Below, in pieces: positions 21,706-32,574 of a stretch of 64,000 bases of DNA. The number at the start of each line of letters is the position of its first letter. The stretch's first letter is position 1. Source of the stretch: Phlebopus portentosus (lineage: Eukaryota > Basidiomycota > Agaricomycetes > Boletales > Boletinellaceae); contig JAYXKI010000001.1 in assembly GCA_037892935.1 (NCBI GenBank), forward strand, positions 3,658,001 to 3,722,000, read 5' to 3'. Below the pieces are notes generated by a model. That model worked only from the letters and a program-made list of their open reading frames with translations. It was not told the DNA's origin and searched no databases. Both the position numbers and the translations under genes were made by a program.

Positions 21706-22827
21706 TCAACCTGAACCCTGCGGTCTTAACAAAAACTTGTCCAATTTCTTTCGCAACGCATGATCAACGGGTATCCCAACTGTCTCAAGCATATCGTTCG
21801 TTTCCTCTGCCATCTTACGTCGTTCTTCCAGGGTATCAGCATCTCTAGACTCGATGAGCTCTTTCACAGCGCGCGCCAGGCGGGATTTCGGGCCCGCAAA
21901 GGGATTCTCGCTAGAGTCCGCTGCAGACGACACATGGTGAAGAACATGATTAGGATTAGGCGGTTTTCGATATCTCTTTTTCCCACCGCCCCCTCCGCCC
22001 CCTCCAGTACCGACTTTCTTGACCTTGGGAACGGCGAGGAGGGGTTTGATGACGACTTCGCGAAATCGGCGGTTCGCCATGGAGGAGAGCGGGACGATAC
22101 GGTCGGGAGGACTGGCCGCTTCAGCCGCCGCCTCCGCGCGCGCGAGAGCTTCAGGCGACGCACCCTCCGCATACCCCCATCTCTTCAGCTCGTTCAGCCT
22201 GCGCTCGCGCAGCCGCGCGGCAAGCTGCTCGCGGGGCTGGTTCTCCTCGATCGCCTGCGCGACCGCGTCGAGGATATCCGCGAGGCGTAACCACCCGCGG
22301 TCCTCCTCGACGGCGCGCTTGACGTAGTGCCGGTTGACGTAGTTCAGCAGACGGTGCACCGCGTTCGCACCTGCGTGGTAACGCCGCCAGCACGGGAGGA
22401 GGTAGTGCAGCAGACTGGAGTCGTCGACGGGCGCGCTGGCGAGGAGCTCGAGGCAGACGTCGGAGTAGTATTTGTCGAGCTTGTCGTAGAGATCTGCACC
22501 GTGGGTGTTTCCCGGGGGAGTCGGTGGGCGAGCAACGCCGTTCAGCGCGATAGAACGGCTTCCTTCTCCCCTTCCTGGTAGAGCTGAGTTTGAGTTTGGT
22601 GCAAGACGCGGGGCAGCAAGCGCGTCGACACCAAAGCGACTGACGGAGGTGAAGTAGTTATAGACAGCAGTGTGTATGCCCATGTGATACGCGACATCGA
22701 TAGAGGGAGGTTTGTCGGGGTTGTTTGTCGGAGAACGAACGATGTGGTCGAGAGCAGGCTCGATGTAGTTCCATAGGGATGCGAAGGACGCTGAGGGGTT
22801 TGCACTGCCCTCCCTCGGCATTGGCAT
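21706..22827 (-). CDS. Orphan cullin N-terminal-repeat protein
   Basis: A single exon of 373 codons plus stop. The first 160-190 residues match the start of cullin 1/Cdc53 (SLWNYIEPALDHIV, YHMGIHTAVYNYFTS, ADLYDKLDKYYSDVCLELL, WRRYHAGANAVHRLLNYVNR), the region that binds Skp1 and F-box adaptors in SCF ligases. After about residue 250 similarity ends: a run of eight Gly (GTGGGGGGGGKKRYRK), a low-complexity linker and a charged helical tail (ARAVKELIESRDADTLEERR). There is no cullin-homology domain, Rbx1-binding region or neddylation site, so it cannot form a ligase alone. It may be a truncated duplicate or an adaptor competitor; that is inference. Start is the first of two in-frame ATGs (MPMPREGS); codons upstream are in frame but lack an ATG. 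Confidence 0.75.
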   Translation of the reverse strand: MPMPREGSANPSASFASLWNYIEPALDHIVRSPTNNPDKPPSIDVAYHMGIHTAVYNYFTSVSRFGVDALAAPRLAPNSNSALPGRGEGSRSIALNGVARPPTPPGNTHGADLYDKLDKYYSDVCLELLASAPVDDSSLLHYLLPCWRRYHAGANAVHRLLNYVNRHYVKRAVEEDRGWLRLADILDAVAQAIEENQPREQLAARLRERRLNELKRWGYAEGASPEALARAEAAAEAASPPDRIVPLSSMANRRFREVVIKPLLAVPKVKKVGTGGGGGGGGKKRYRKPPNPNHVLHHVSSAADSSENPFAGPKSRLARAVKELIESRDADTLEERRKMAEETNDMLETVGIPVDHALRKKLDKFLLRPQGSG

Positions 22828-23254
22828 TGGCTTTTTCCCTTTCCCTTTGCGTTGGCACCGCCGTTCCCAGCTGTGCCTGAATGCGCCATGACTGGCCTGT
22901 GTGTTGAAGAGAGTGATGGATACACCGAGGGATTACTACGAACGAAAGGAGTAACAAAATGGAATAAAGCCGAAGTCCGGCCGTGGAACTGTGAACAAGT
23001 CCACGGGGTATAATAAGTATTTTCTTGTCTGTGCTCGTCGCATCTCTCTCCCTGCTCTCGACTCTCTACTCTCTCTCTCTCGTGTCCTGCAGGTCTTCAA
23101 CGACGACGACGAACAGAAGCCGGACGAAGCAGAAAACACCGGTTCGGCTGGCGAGACTGCGAGAGTGTATTTGTATTTCTTACAACTCCCTCCTCGTCTG
23201 TCTTGGCACCTCCGTCACCCGAGACCGCTCTCTAAAGCCTAGTCCTTATTAATA
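22828..23254. other. Divergent promoter region, cullin-like / BTB
   Basis: 427 bp between two start codons, with pyrimidine runs (CTCTCTCTCTCTC near 23068-23080) and a short ACG repeat near 23100-23112. No gene seen. Confidence 0.5.
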
Positions 23255-26200
23255 ATGCGCACGTACAGCTCCCTCGGTAATCTGCAGGTGCAGCAGTCTG
23301 CATCCGCTTCCTCGGCTGCCTCTGCCCTCCAGCTCCTCCGCATCGCCCACAGCGACAACGACTCTTCTACTGATCGTATGCCTACCCCTAACGATATTCA
23401 ATCTCATTTATTCAGTGCTTTCCTCTCCGGCAAAACAGCCGACGTAGCCCTCCGTGTCCGCGGCACTTGGGAAGGTACTTACCGTCTGCACCGTGTCGTG
23501 CTTATCCAGGCTGTATGTCTCTCGAGGTCTGGTGTCTGTACTAACGTCTCTGACTCTACTTTCCAGGGCTTCTTTCGCTCCCTCTTCGACGGTGGTTTCC
23601 GTGAAGCCGCGGGCAAGCAAGGTACCCAAGGTGAAATCAGCGTCACCTTCGACGATCCAAATATCACCCGTGCTGGTACGTTTGTTTGTTAGCGCTCGTG
23701 TGATTACATGTCTCATACTGAGTCTCTAACTTAGCGTTCGAGTGAGTTTCATATTTACAACAACACTCGTCAGTATTCCGCTCACTATTCTTAATAGAAT
23801 ATGTGTATCTCGACTATACGGTGGTGGCCCTGCTCTCTTCCTGGATCCCCGATTAAGTCCATCTCGCCGGGAGCCTCTCACGCCCTCATTCCCGCGTTCA
23901 CTTCCGCGACCTGAAGTTCCGGACGGCCAGCATAACGCTACCCCGCGGTTCCTACTCTCCCTTCTGGCCACGGCTATCTACCTCTCCATCCCTTCCGTCG
24001 TGTCTCAGGCTATCCAACTCGTACTCGGTTCACTCGGTCCGCGTACCGTTATAAGGTATCTCAACTTTGCGATTGGGAAGGGTATCGGCGAGAAGAGCGA
24101 TGAAGATGCGGATGCTGCTACAGGACTTGAACAGCTATGCCAGGAAATTCGACCGGCCGCAGCCTCAGTACGCCCCAAATCCCTTCGTTCTGTTGCTTCA
24201 AAGCGCTCCAAGAAAAGTGTTTTTGCAACATCGGACGATACCATTTCAAACCAAGTCCGACATTCTCAAAAGCATACGCATCGGAGACAGAGGACGATTC
24301 GCCAACCGACGACGACGACGACGACGAGGAGTCTGACTCAGAGAGCATGACAGCAGGCGAAGCGCAAGCGCAAGCGCAACAGGACGAAACGGAAGCCGAT
24401 ATCGATTCCGATCTGGTTTCATGTACGGCGCCGCGTCGAACAAAATAGGCGAAGCTGCCGCGTGTTGGCTGTGCCGCTGGGGCGTGGACATGCTCGCGTA
24501 CGAAGAAGCCGCCGAGGCTCTCGATAACCCGTTCAGTAGATGGTGCTGCGGGTGCGAATACGAAGGAGGGCTCGTCATCTACCGGTGGACGGGCGCGACG
24601 CGGGACTGAATCGCACGCCTCGGGTCCGCCTAATGTCAACCTCACGGGGATTTCAAAGGAGAATATCCCTCTGATTTGGAGGCGAGGTGGTATGAATGCG
24701 AAATGGGCGCGTGTTGTCATTTCGAGTGATGCGTTTTTCGTAAGGGATGAAGAGAGCGATATGATTTGCGAAACGGGTAGTAGAGCTGCGGCGTAAGGTG
24801 TCTATTCTTTCTGTGGAAGAAGAGAATGGGATGAACTTTTCGCAACTGGTATTCACTATATGCACATGGTAAGCTTCTTAGTCCCGGCTCTGATTCCAGG
24901 TCTATGTTGCTTATAGCGTATATATATATAGGTTCTGAACGACCTCATCGAAATTTCTCAAGATGTCCCACTTACGACCGGAAAACCGTACACGCCCATC
25001 TCCGTCCTCCAAGCCGCACATTGGGACCAGTCCGTCCTCCGGCACCACATCACCTTACCGACAGAATTCCTCATCCCCAAGCACGCCGCCACGTTCACCC
25101 GCTCCCGCTCGTGACGGCAGTCTCGGGCTGAGCCTAACAACAGCGGATATAAAAGAAAAACTCCCGAGCTACATTCACGGCGCGGCGGAGGCGAACAAGA
25201 CGTACTACCCCGTCCCCGTCGACTCGAGTTCGCGCATCGGGGATACGACGGGCCTTGAAGGCGCGTCGATGGACCAGTTGTTCAACGCTCAGGCGACGCC
25301 TTCGAGTCCCTCTGCGAAGTCCGGCGTGAGCAAGGGCTTCACGTCTTACGCACCGGATACGTTCTTCGGCATCCTCGCATCCCCGCGCGACGCAGCCGCG
25401 TGCGTCGCCGCCGACCCGGGAGGCCACGCGTCCTGGGCGCCCTTCCCGCCCATCCGATTCGGCGTGGAGTTCTGGGGCCTCGAGAACCTCCAAGAAAAGG
25501 CGCGCCTCACGAGTCAGACGATCTGGTACGCGGGGAGCCTGTTCAACGTCTACGTGCAGGTCGTGAGGAAGAAGGGGCTGCAGTTGGGGATGTACTTGCA
25601 TCGCCTGAGCAGCATGGAGACGATCCCGATCCCGAGCTCGCCCCCGATGGCGATGGCGGTTAGTGCTGCCAGCGGGAAGAGAGAAAATGGACGACCGGGA
25701 CTGGGAGCGCGAATGCGAGCGTCCAGCCCCCCGTGAACATCCCAACAAGCTCGTCCACGCCTTCTCTGTATCGCCCCGCCTCGCGGGGAACAGCAACCAC
25801 AAACGCCCATTCCCGGCCCACAACGCCCACGTCGTCCTACTCCCCTCCCTCAACAGCAAGCACCTCCCCGCCTAACTCGTCCAACTCCTCAGGCGGAGGC
25901 GGACTCGTCATCTCCACCTCGCAACACTCTCATCACAGCCACAACGCGAGCCACCAGGCGGCCCCGCGTCCGCCCCCCCAGCCGTACCGCGACCCGCGCG
26001 AGGCCGTGCGCGCGCACTTCACGCTGCTCTGCATGTCGCCCGCTGGCGGTGCGCTCACGCGCTTCACAAGCGCGCCCGACGCGTTCCTCGTCGGGCGGAG
26101 CTGGGGCTGGAAGTCGAGCGCGCTGCAGACGGAGGAGCTCGTGGACGTGAGCGTTACCGCCGATGACGCTGGTAGCCCCGGTGCTGGGACGGGAGCGGGA

Positions 26201-26263
26201 CATGCGTATTGGATGAAGAAAGAATGTAGTCTGCGCGCGACGGTCGTTCTGGGTGTTGTTTGA
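23255..26263 (+). pseudogene. BTB/POZ-domain protein gene broken by about seven frameshifts
   Basis: An N-terminal BTB fold (DIQSHLFSAFLSGKTADVAL, YRLHRVVLIQ-AGFFRSLFDGG) is followed by ICVSRLYGGG, ATPRFLLSLLATAIYLSIPS and RYLNFAIGKGIG, an acidic run, YGAASNKIGEAAACWLCRWG, WARVVISSDAFFVRDEESDM, VVELRRK, REWDELFATGIHYMHM, LNDLIEISQDVPLTTGKPY, SWAPFPPIRFGVEFWGLEN and PYRDPREAVRAHFTLLCM to RATVVLGVV*. This is a known Agaricomycete BTB protein layout. Exons 23255-23512, 23567-23675, 23735-23741 (7 nt) and from 23798 splice correctly. Beyond about 24245 the conserved blocks fall in successive different frames; shifts lie near 24250, 24410, 24600, 24770, 24810, 25040-25105 and 25690. No introns explain them. 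Ends are conserved, so decay is recent or the region is badly sequenced. Confidence 0.75.
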
Positions 26264-26899
26264 TCGTGAGCTGGACATTGGATTCTTGCTAACGAATTAT
26301 ACTTCCGGCTATTTTGAAGACGTTTCTTTTTTGGATACACGCTATCTGTATTTACTTTCCTCATTTTTTTCCGACCTTGAAATCTAACCTATCCAGCTCT
26401 GTCTATTGGATTTATTTATCTCATCTATCCAACAACTGTTCGTTCGTACGTACGTGGAATCTTTGTAGCATATGCACATCTATCTCTCTCTCATATCGCG
26501 TTCTTACTCTACTAATTTGCCTAATCATCTCTATGAACTTGTTTGCTTTGTTCTGGCTATTTTCTTTATTTGTTTCCTTGATCTAGTTTGTAGCGTAGGT
26601 AGAGTAGTAAGAGCACTGGACCACGTACCAAGGGACAAGTTTCTTAGCGGTGGAAAACTTGCCATCATTGAGATTTCCATCATCCATATCAGTCTTGCCG
26701 CCAGCAAGCCTTCTTTGCTCGCAGAGTATGCCAGGGAATATTTTTATTTATTGAAATTCGAGTAATGTTTTTTAATGTTTAAACAGAAACAATCTTGGCA
26801 TTTTTTGAAAATGCGAAAAAGTGTATATTCTGGTTACTTTCCTGATAGATCCGAGACATTTTGCAGAAATAACCTAAAATTACAGGGTTGCCACTTCTA
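26264..26899. other. AT-rich intergenic stretch
   Basis: No gene recognised. Strongly T-rich on the plus strand to about 26600, then mixed. Confidence 0.5.
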
Positions 26900-27310
26900 T
26901 GTCAATAATCACTGTAAGTAGGAATGTTGGGATCACCTGCTTGAGATATCAATGTGAGAGCTTCTTGTGTCACAAATACAGGTAATCCATCCTTCAGTGC
27001 ATCGAATCCTTCGTTAGTCTATATCCACACCTTTGTCCTGAAATGCTTGCGGACAGTGACACAAGACCGTTATGCCCCAGTTCGAACCAGGCATCACAGG
27101 AGCCGTGATTCCGATGGTTATGCAGACCAGAGCGAGATATGTAGCACTGAGGAGTACTAGTGACACTATACACGACGACATCATCATCTTGATGGGACAT
27201 CGTGGAGCACCTAGATTTAGCATGGAGTTCCGATGCGAATTCATACAGGGATATTGACTTTCTGCGCCATATATTGCAAGCTCACGACTTACAGGTGTAG
27301 TGAAATATAT
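26900..27310 (-). repeat. Dispersed repeat, copy B (coding-like relic)
   Basis: The minus-strand translation contains ITAPVMPGSNWGITVL, CHCPQAFQDKGVDIDYEGF and VTQEALTLISQAGDPNIP, matching copies A and C. This copy has no DSP gene beside it, so the repeat can occur independently. It ends close to the left edge of the MITE. Confidence 0.7.
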
Positions 27311-27363
27311 CACATTGAAATTTGAAGCAGAAATAGACAGTATATCAAATTATATAACATTAA

Positions 27364-27898
27364 GGGCCTGTTTGTTTGGCTGCACGAAATCACAAGATCT
27401 CGACTTGGCTCTATCTCTACTCTACATGACAAGTGTCAAGTGTTGCAAATCGTGGAATTATTTCTGACACCCCTCAACACAACCTTGACGCGAGTTGAAG
27501 TTCAAAACCCTCACTTCTGCCAAGGGTCCACTGCACTACATTGCATGCCTGTAAAAAAATTATTTTGACTGCAGGGCAATCGGCCCCTATGAATAGATTA
27601 TTTTTGCAGTTTCAAATTAATTTTTTTGTGGTTGTGTTGTGTTGTGTGGCGCAGAAACTGGAGAGAAAGAGCAGATGGTGTGTGATCTCGACTTGAAAAA
27701 CAGGTCTGACCTCTTTTTCAACTTGAGTCCAGTTTAGTTTGGCAGGGAGACGCGAGATCATGATTTCAAGTCATGATGATTTCAGATTGTCCAGCCGAAC
27801 AGTGCCTGATTTTGGTGTGATCTCCGATGACTTCCGCGACATCACACTTTCTTTTTATGGCAGGTCTATCTCAACTTGAGGTGCAGCCGAACAGGCCC
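27364..27898. mobile_element. MITE, Tourist/PIF-Harbinger-like, 535 bp
   Basis: Terminal inverted repeats: the left end is GGGCCTGTTTGTTTGGCTGC and the right end, reverse-complemented, is GGGCCTGTTCGGCTGCAC, matching over about 18 bp with a 3-base gap. It is flanked on both sides by TTAA (27360-27363 and 27899-27902), consistent with a TTA/TAA target duplication of Harbinger type. It has no coding capacity. It sits 48 bp left of the CACTA element. Confidence 0.8.
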
Positions 27899-28384
27899 TT
27901 AAATCGAAACCGCTGAAGCTTGCTGAGTGAGCAAGAAGTCGGTACTCACTGCGTATTAGGGGGTCCTATCACGCCCCCGTGTAGTCCGATGTAGGTTAGA
28001 TAGCACGAATATACGCAAAATTTATGTAATATGAGCTAAGATTTCATGATTAGTTATGAGTAAGCCAGAAACTCAAATCTAAAAATGTTGATTACTTGAG
28101 GTAGCACGAGAGACGAATGTAGAAAGAGGTAGGTGATCTACGGACCGGTGTAGATAAGTTATTCCGTGTAGCTAAGCTAGTGCGGAACTTGTAGGTGATG
28201 TAAAATGTCAGATTAGATTCGTGTCGATCATATAGATAAGATTAGTCTAAAGTAGATAAGATACTGTGACTTTTACTTGCCGCGTCGTTTGCTGCGACTT
28301 CAACTCTTTCCACAGTCACCGCAGCGCTAGTACTGCGCAATACAAGTCGTCACACCCCCCACCTCGAACGTGTTCTCACCCGAG

Positions 28385-31300
28385 ATGCCACGAGCAACTA
28401 CCATGACGTCCACGAAGAAAGACCGATACAAATATGAGCAAAAAAAGAAGTACTGTAAGTGCCGCATATGCCTACCTGGGACGAACGGAGCTGGCCGCCT
28501 CAGGCCGGTCTACTTGGTGAAGAAGCATGCAAAGCTTGATCTCGCTGCTCGGGTCACCGAACCTAGAAGAATCGAGCCTACTTACATAGCACAGCCATTC
28601 TCAAGGCCACTTCCGGAACGCCGACAACATCAACAACAACAGCAACAGCAACAACAGCAACAACAACGTCAATATATCGTTGCTTCCGACCTCCCTCTAT
28701 CCAATGATGGAGACGACTACGACTTCGATGGACTCGGCACGTGGGATGACGGAGATAGGGATCTCGAGGCTGAGGTTGACACGGGCGAACTTCCGGAGCT
28801 GGATGTCGAGGTGCAGAATGTTAGTGACGAGACGAGCGAAGTTGACGAGACAAACGAAGGTGAGTTCTTCATTCTATGGCATGCTATTGCGATGACAGCC
28901 CATGTACCTAGGCCTTATGCACTCTTATCGAATTCCAAATGAGTTCGTCGAGCCGTCGTACATCTTCAAGACTCCGGATACACCCTGGGATCCTGTGAAA
29001 ACCTGGAACTCGCTCGACAAAACTTTCTTCTGGAAATCTGTTCTGGCTCTTGTCGCTTGGCTTCACCTGATATACCACCTTCCTCATAGAGCCTGCAACC
29101 TCATGCTAAAAATTCTGAAGCATATATTCATTCTTCTGGGCGCTGGTCCTCCTGGCTGGACTCCTATTCTTTCTCTTCAAGCAGCTTACCGAAGGCTTCG
29201 CCTAGACGACAGGTTTCTTATCATGCCAATGTGTCCTAGTTGTCGTCGTATCTTCCCTCCTGGTGCCCCTGATACTCTTGAGTGCCTTGAATGTCAAATT
29301 TCTCTATTTGACACTAACCCTCGAACTCAGGAGAAGAAATTAAAACTTAAGTATCCATTCTTTCCGATCTCCCAGCAACTAGCAGAAATAGTCATGCAGC
29401 CAGGAATTGAAGATCTCCTGGACTCATGGCGAAATTTCGAGCACAGAGAGGGCGAATACCATGATATAAGTGATGGAAATGTCTGGAATAGCCTCAAGGG
29501 AGCAGACGGTAAGCTATTCTTCGACCGAAGTCCCGAGCGCGAGGACGCGACCGAGCTCCGAATTGCCTTGACCCTCGGATTCGATGGGTGAGTGTTTCTC
29601 ATTCATTCCATTTCATACAGTCATACCGTATGTGAACGGAGAGATGTTCAACATGTTGAGTAGAGTCGCCTCGGATGCCAACTAACAAATCAACTAGATT
29701 CTCGTTCACGCAAAGCAAAAGCGGACGAACACATTTGTCCGATGCGTTATCCTTCAGTATCGCGAACTTACCGATTCAACTCAGGTGGGCCCTTTTTTTC
29801 GTACGCTATGACGTGGGTTGCTGAGCTTCATTAGATACCGACCTCGTTTTCTACTCTTGACTGGCGTTGCTCCAGGGCCGAAGGGACTAACGTCAGAACA
29901 AACTCAGTACATCCTCGAGCCCGTCGTCGACGACTTCCTTGCGCTCTATAAGGATGGATTTATAGTACCGACTCCCCGATTTCCGCAAGGTAAGTAGTTT
30001 TTCATTGGTATATAACGAGACTGACCTTTTCTAGGTCGACTATGCCGAGTGGTACTCATTGCTGGATGCATGGATCACATCGCGCTGTGCAAAGCATGCG
30101 CGATGGCAGGCCATGCATCCAGCAATGATTTCTGCACGAAGTGCAAGGCTACACACGACATGCTGAAGACGAGCGAAGGACTCAAAGACTGTGAGTTCGA
30201 ACTGAAAGATAAAGAAATTTTTACTACTGACGAATTCTCAAAGCATTCCCTCATCGTTCTGGAGAAGAAAACCGAAGGCTCGCCTTCGAGTACCGCTCAA
30301 TAGATGACGAAGAAGAAAAACAAAAGTTTTTTGACATTCATGGTGTAGGCTATACTGAGCTTGCCAGGCTCAGTTACTTCGATCTCGTTCGCATGACTGT
30401 TATAGATCCGATGCATAATGTATTGCTTGGTAAGTGGCTTGAGTTCAATCTTGCCTTACCGCTTGACTGATTCGAGTATCAGGAATCATGCGTTGTCAAT
30501 GGCATGAGTCCTGGATCAAAACAAGCGCGCTTCGTAAGAGAACGGAACCATACCTCGTCCAGCGCGAACTTGACCTTCTCAACGCGTATCTCAAGGAGGT
30601 AAGGACTATACTCAGCTAGGATCTATCTATAGGTACTAACTCGAGTCTCTAGTTCGAGATGCCGTCTTGGCTAGGCCGTATTCCATCGGAAGTTGGCTAT
30701 CCTGCAGCCGGTTCCCTCAGCGCAGATGAGTACAAGACTCTCGCGCTCGTCTATCTTCCGATTGTTGTGAGACTCCATCTCATTGGATAAGCATCGCTGT
30801 ACTCTATCTTTGTTCCGGCTTATACAAGTCTTTCATAGATCCCATTCGTCTGGTCCGAATGGCAGCCAGTTGCTGCCAAAGACCATGAAGCCGCGCTCAA
30901 GAGATGGAGAAAGAAATCGGGATCCGATCCCGAACCTAGGATTCGGATGCACGAAGATGAACCAGGAAATTTCCTGAAGCTTGCTGCCGCACTTAAAATT
31001 CTTCTAGGGAGATCTATCCGAGACGTCGACCTTGACCGAGCGCAGAAGAACCTTCTTGAGTACCTTCAGGGATACCTGGTAGTAAGTGTCATCATATCTC
31101 ATTTCCAAGGATTGCGTCAGTAACCTGAGGTTCATAGCTTCATCCAGATGATGTAAAACCCAATTTTCATTGGGTTTTACATCTATTCGATCAGATTCGT
31201 GACTACGGGCCCGTATATTCGTTTTGGACTTTCACGTTCGAGCGGTTAAACAAGGTACTCAAAGGCTACAAGACTAACAATCACAGAGGTGGAGAGGTCG

Positions 31301-32237
31301 AAGTTTCTTTTTTTCGTGAATTCCACCGAGACGTTCGTCTTCGGGATTTTATCACCACCATCGCACGAAGCGACGAGGCAGCGGGACTAGGAGCTGTAAA
31401 GACAGCTCGTCTTATTTTAGAGACGGACTCAGACAATCGGGGGACAGTAGCCTCTCTGTGCCGAGAGATCGATGAGGCCGCCATCGAAGGTAAGTATATA
31501 TATTTCTTGGCTGCATATATCTACTTAAAAATCTCAAATCATAGCTGGAAAGCGTTTTTTTCTGGGACCAAGCTCCATCGGCCAGCTGACGAATGCTCTG
31601 CAAAGTCAGCTGGTCCAATTTTACGATACTTATCATAACTACGCAAAGGTTTGCTCACTGAGCGCAAATTTTCGACCAAATACGATCCCAGCACCAAACT
31701 TTCTTTTCACTCGAGTCGAATATCCCAGATATTTAGTTTTTGATGGCCGCCGAATCGTCCCCAGCTCCGATGTATACCATTCCCCGGATTCGATAATTCA
31801 AACACAATTTAACGGCGGAAAATTTGTCGGCCAAGTCGTCAAGATCCTCAAGCACTCTCAGAAACTTATAGAAGGGTCCAATATCCTATTAGAAGTCCAC
31901 TGGTTCAAACCGCTCGAGCCGAACATACTTAATACATCAATTTGGGATATACAGTGAGTCATGACAAGCTCAAGACAATAGACAATAACAAACGTAATTT
32001 CCTGCATTTTATAGCCCGGAACTGGAGATCGGATTTTTTGAATTCGATACTTATCTCGAGGCGAACGAGGGCCCGCCAGCCCTTCTTTCCCCCGACAAAA
32101 TCATCTCCCAGGCGTGCCGTCTCCGTATTTTATATCGGCAGCCCCGAGACACTGACGAGATCGATGAAGCGGACGATCAACCAGCCCGTAAAATATGGGC
32201 AACAGTTGGTTTAACAAAGGACATATTGGCTAACTGA
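28385..32237 (+). CDS. tnp2: Tnp2-type CACTA transposase
   Basis: Twelve exons (28385-28859, 28912-29587, 29698-29784, 29835-29989, 30035-30190, 30244-30429, 30483-30598, 30653-30766, 30839-31081, 31138-31489, 31545-31953, 32015-32237) add to exactly 1063 codons plus stop, so the gene is intact. It catalyses cut-and-paste transposition of its element. Recognition: an N-terminal Cys pair region (YCKCRICLPG), a polyglutamine tract (about residues 82-96), a zinc-ribbon-like CPSC...CLEC block, the Tnp2 catalytic-region marker VIDPMHNVLLG near residue 570, and the signature YSFWTFTFERLNKVLKGY near 760. Another Cys/His cluster (CKACAMAGH...CTKC) precedes the marker. Several exons contain long inverted repeats (see hairpin entries). 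The first of two close in-frame ATGs was used as start. Confidence 0.92.
30057..30127. repeat. Two-tier hairpin in transposase exon 5
   Basis: Outer arms 30057-30073 and 30111-30127 are perfectly complementary over 17 bp. Inner arms CATCGCGC (30078-30085) and GCGCGATG (30098-30105) add 8 bp. It lies wholly in coding sequence for a Cys/His-rich segment. Confidence 0.9.
31150..31183. repeat. 15-bp perfect hairpin in transposase exon 10
   Basis: GATGTAAAACCCAAT and its exact reverse complement, separated by only TTTC. It encodes DDVKPNFHWVLH, a conserved part of the transposase. Confidence 0.95.
31582..31613. repeat. 9-bp hairpin in transposase exon 11
   Basis: CCAGCTGAC and GTCAGCTGG flank a 14-nt loop. 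It is weaker than the other hairpins and could be chance on its own. Confidence 0.6.
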
Positions 32238-32377
32238 ACTCTCAAAAGCATATCGACATTCGAAAGCATTTTTTGATTCACAGCGACAATAGTACATGAG
32301 GACACGAATACGGTGAGTTCGGAACATTCTGGTGCTACAGTTACTAACGTTTGAACACGATCTAAAGAGAAAATGGA

Positions 32378-32568
32378 ATTGAAGTCGAACATCGATGGAA
32401 TTCGAAGAGCAGCTGCGCGATTAACTCTAGACTTGGTGATGCTGATGCTGAAGTAGGTGGCGATCGAAGGACAAGAGAACAAGAGAGGGCCAGTGCCATA
32501 GTAAGTTTCGGACATGACTTGATTCGAGTACTGATTGAAGTCGAACATCGATGGAATTCGAAGAGCAG
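32378..32568. repeat. 35-bp direct repeat between the two transposon genes
   Basis: An identical 35-nt unit starting ATTGAAGTCGAACATCG at 32378-32412 and 32534-32568, 156 bp apart, in the convergent 3' gap between the transposase and the accessory gene. Confidence 0.9.
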
Positions 32569-32574
32569 AAGCTT

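Noticed and set aside
27060..27100. tRNA-like T-arm (GTTCGAAC) in repeat copy B
   Set aside because: No acceptor, D or anticodon stems can be formed around it.
27360..27902. piggyBac element, because of TTAA flanks
   Set aside because: The termini GGGCCTGTTTG fit Tourist/Harbinger MITEs better, whose TTA/TAA duplication also yields TTAA in context; no transposase is present to decide.
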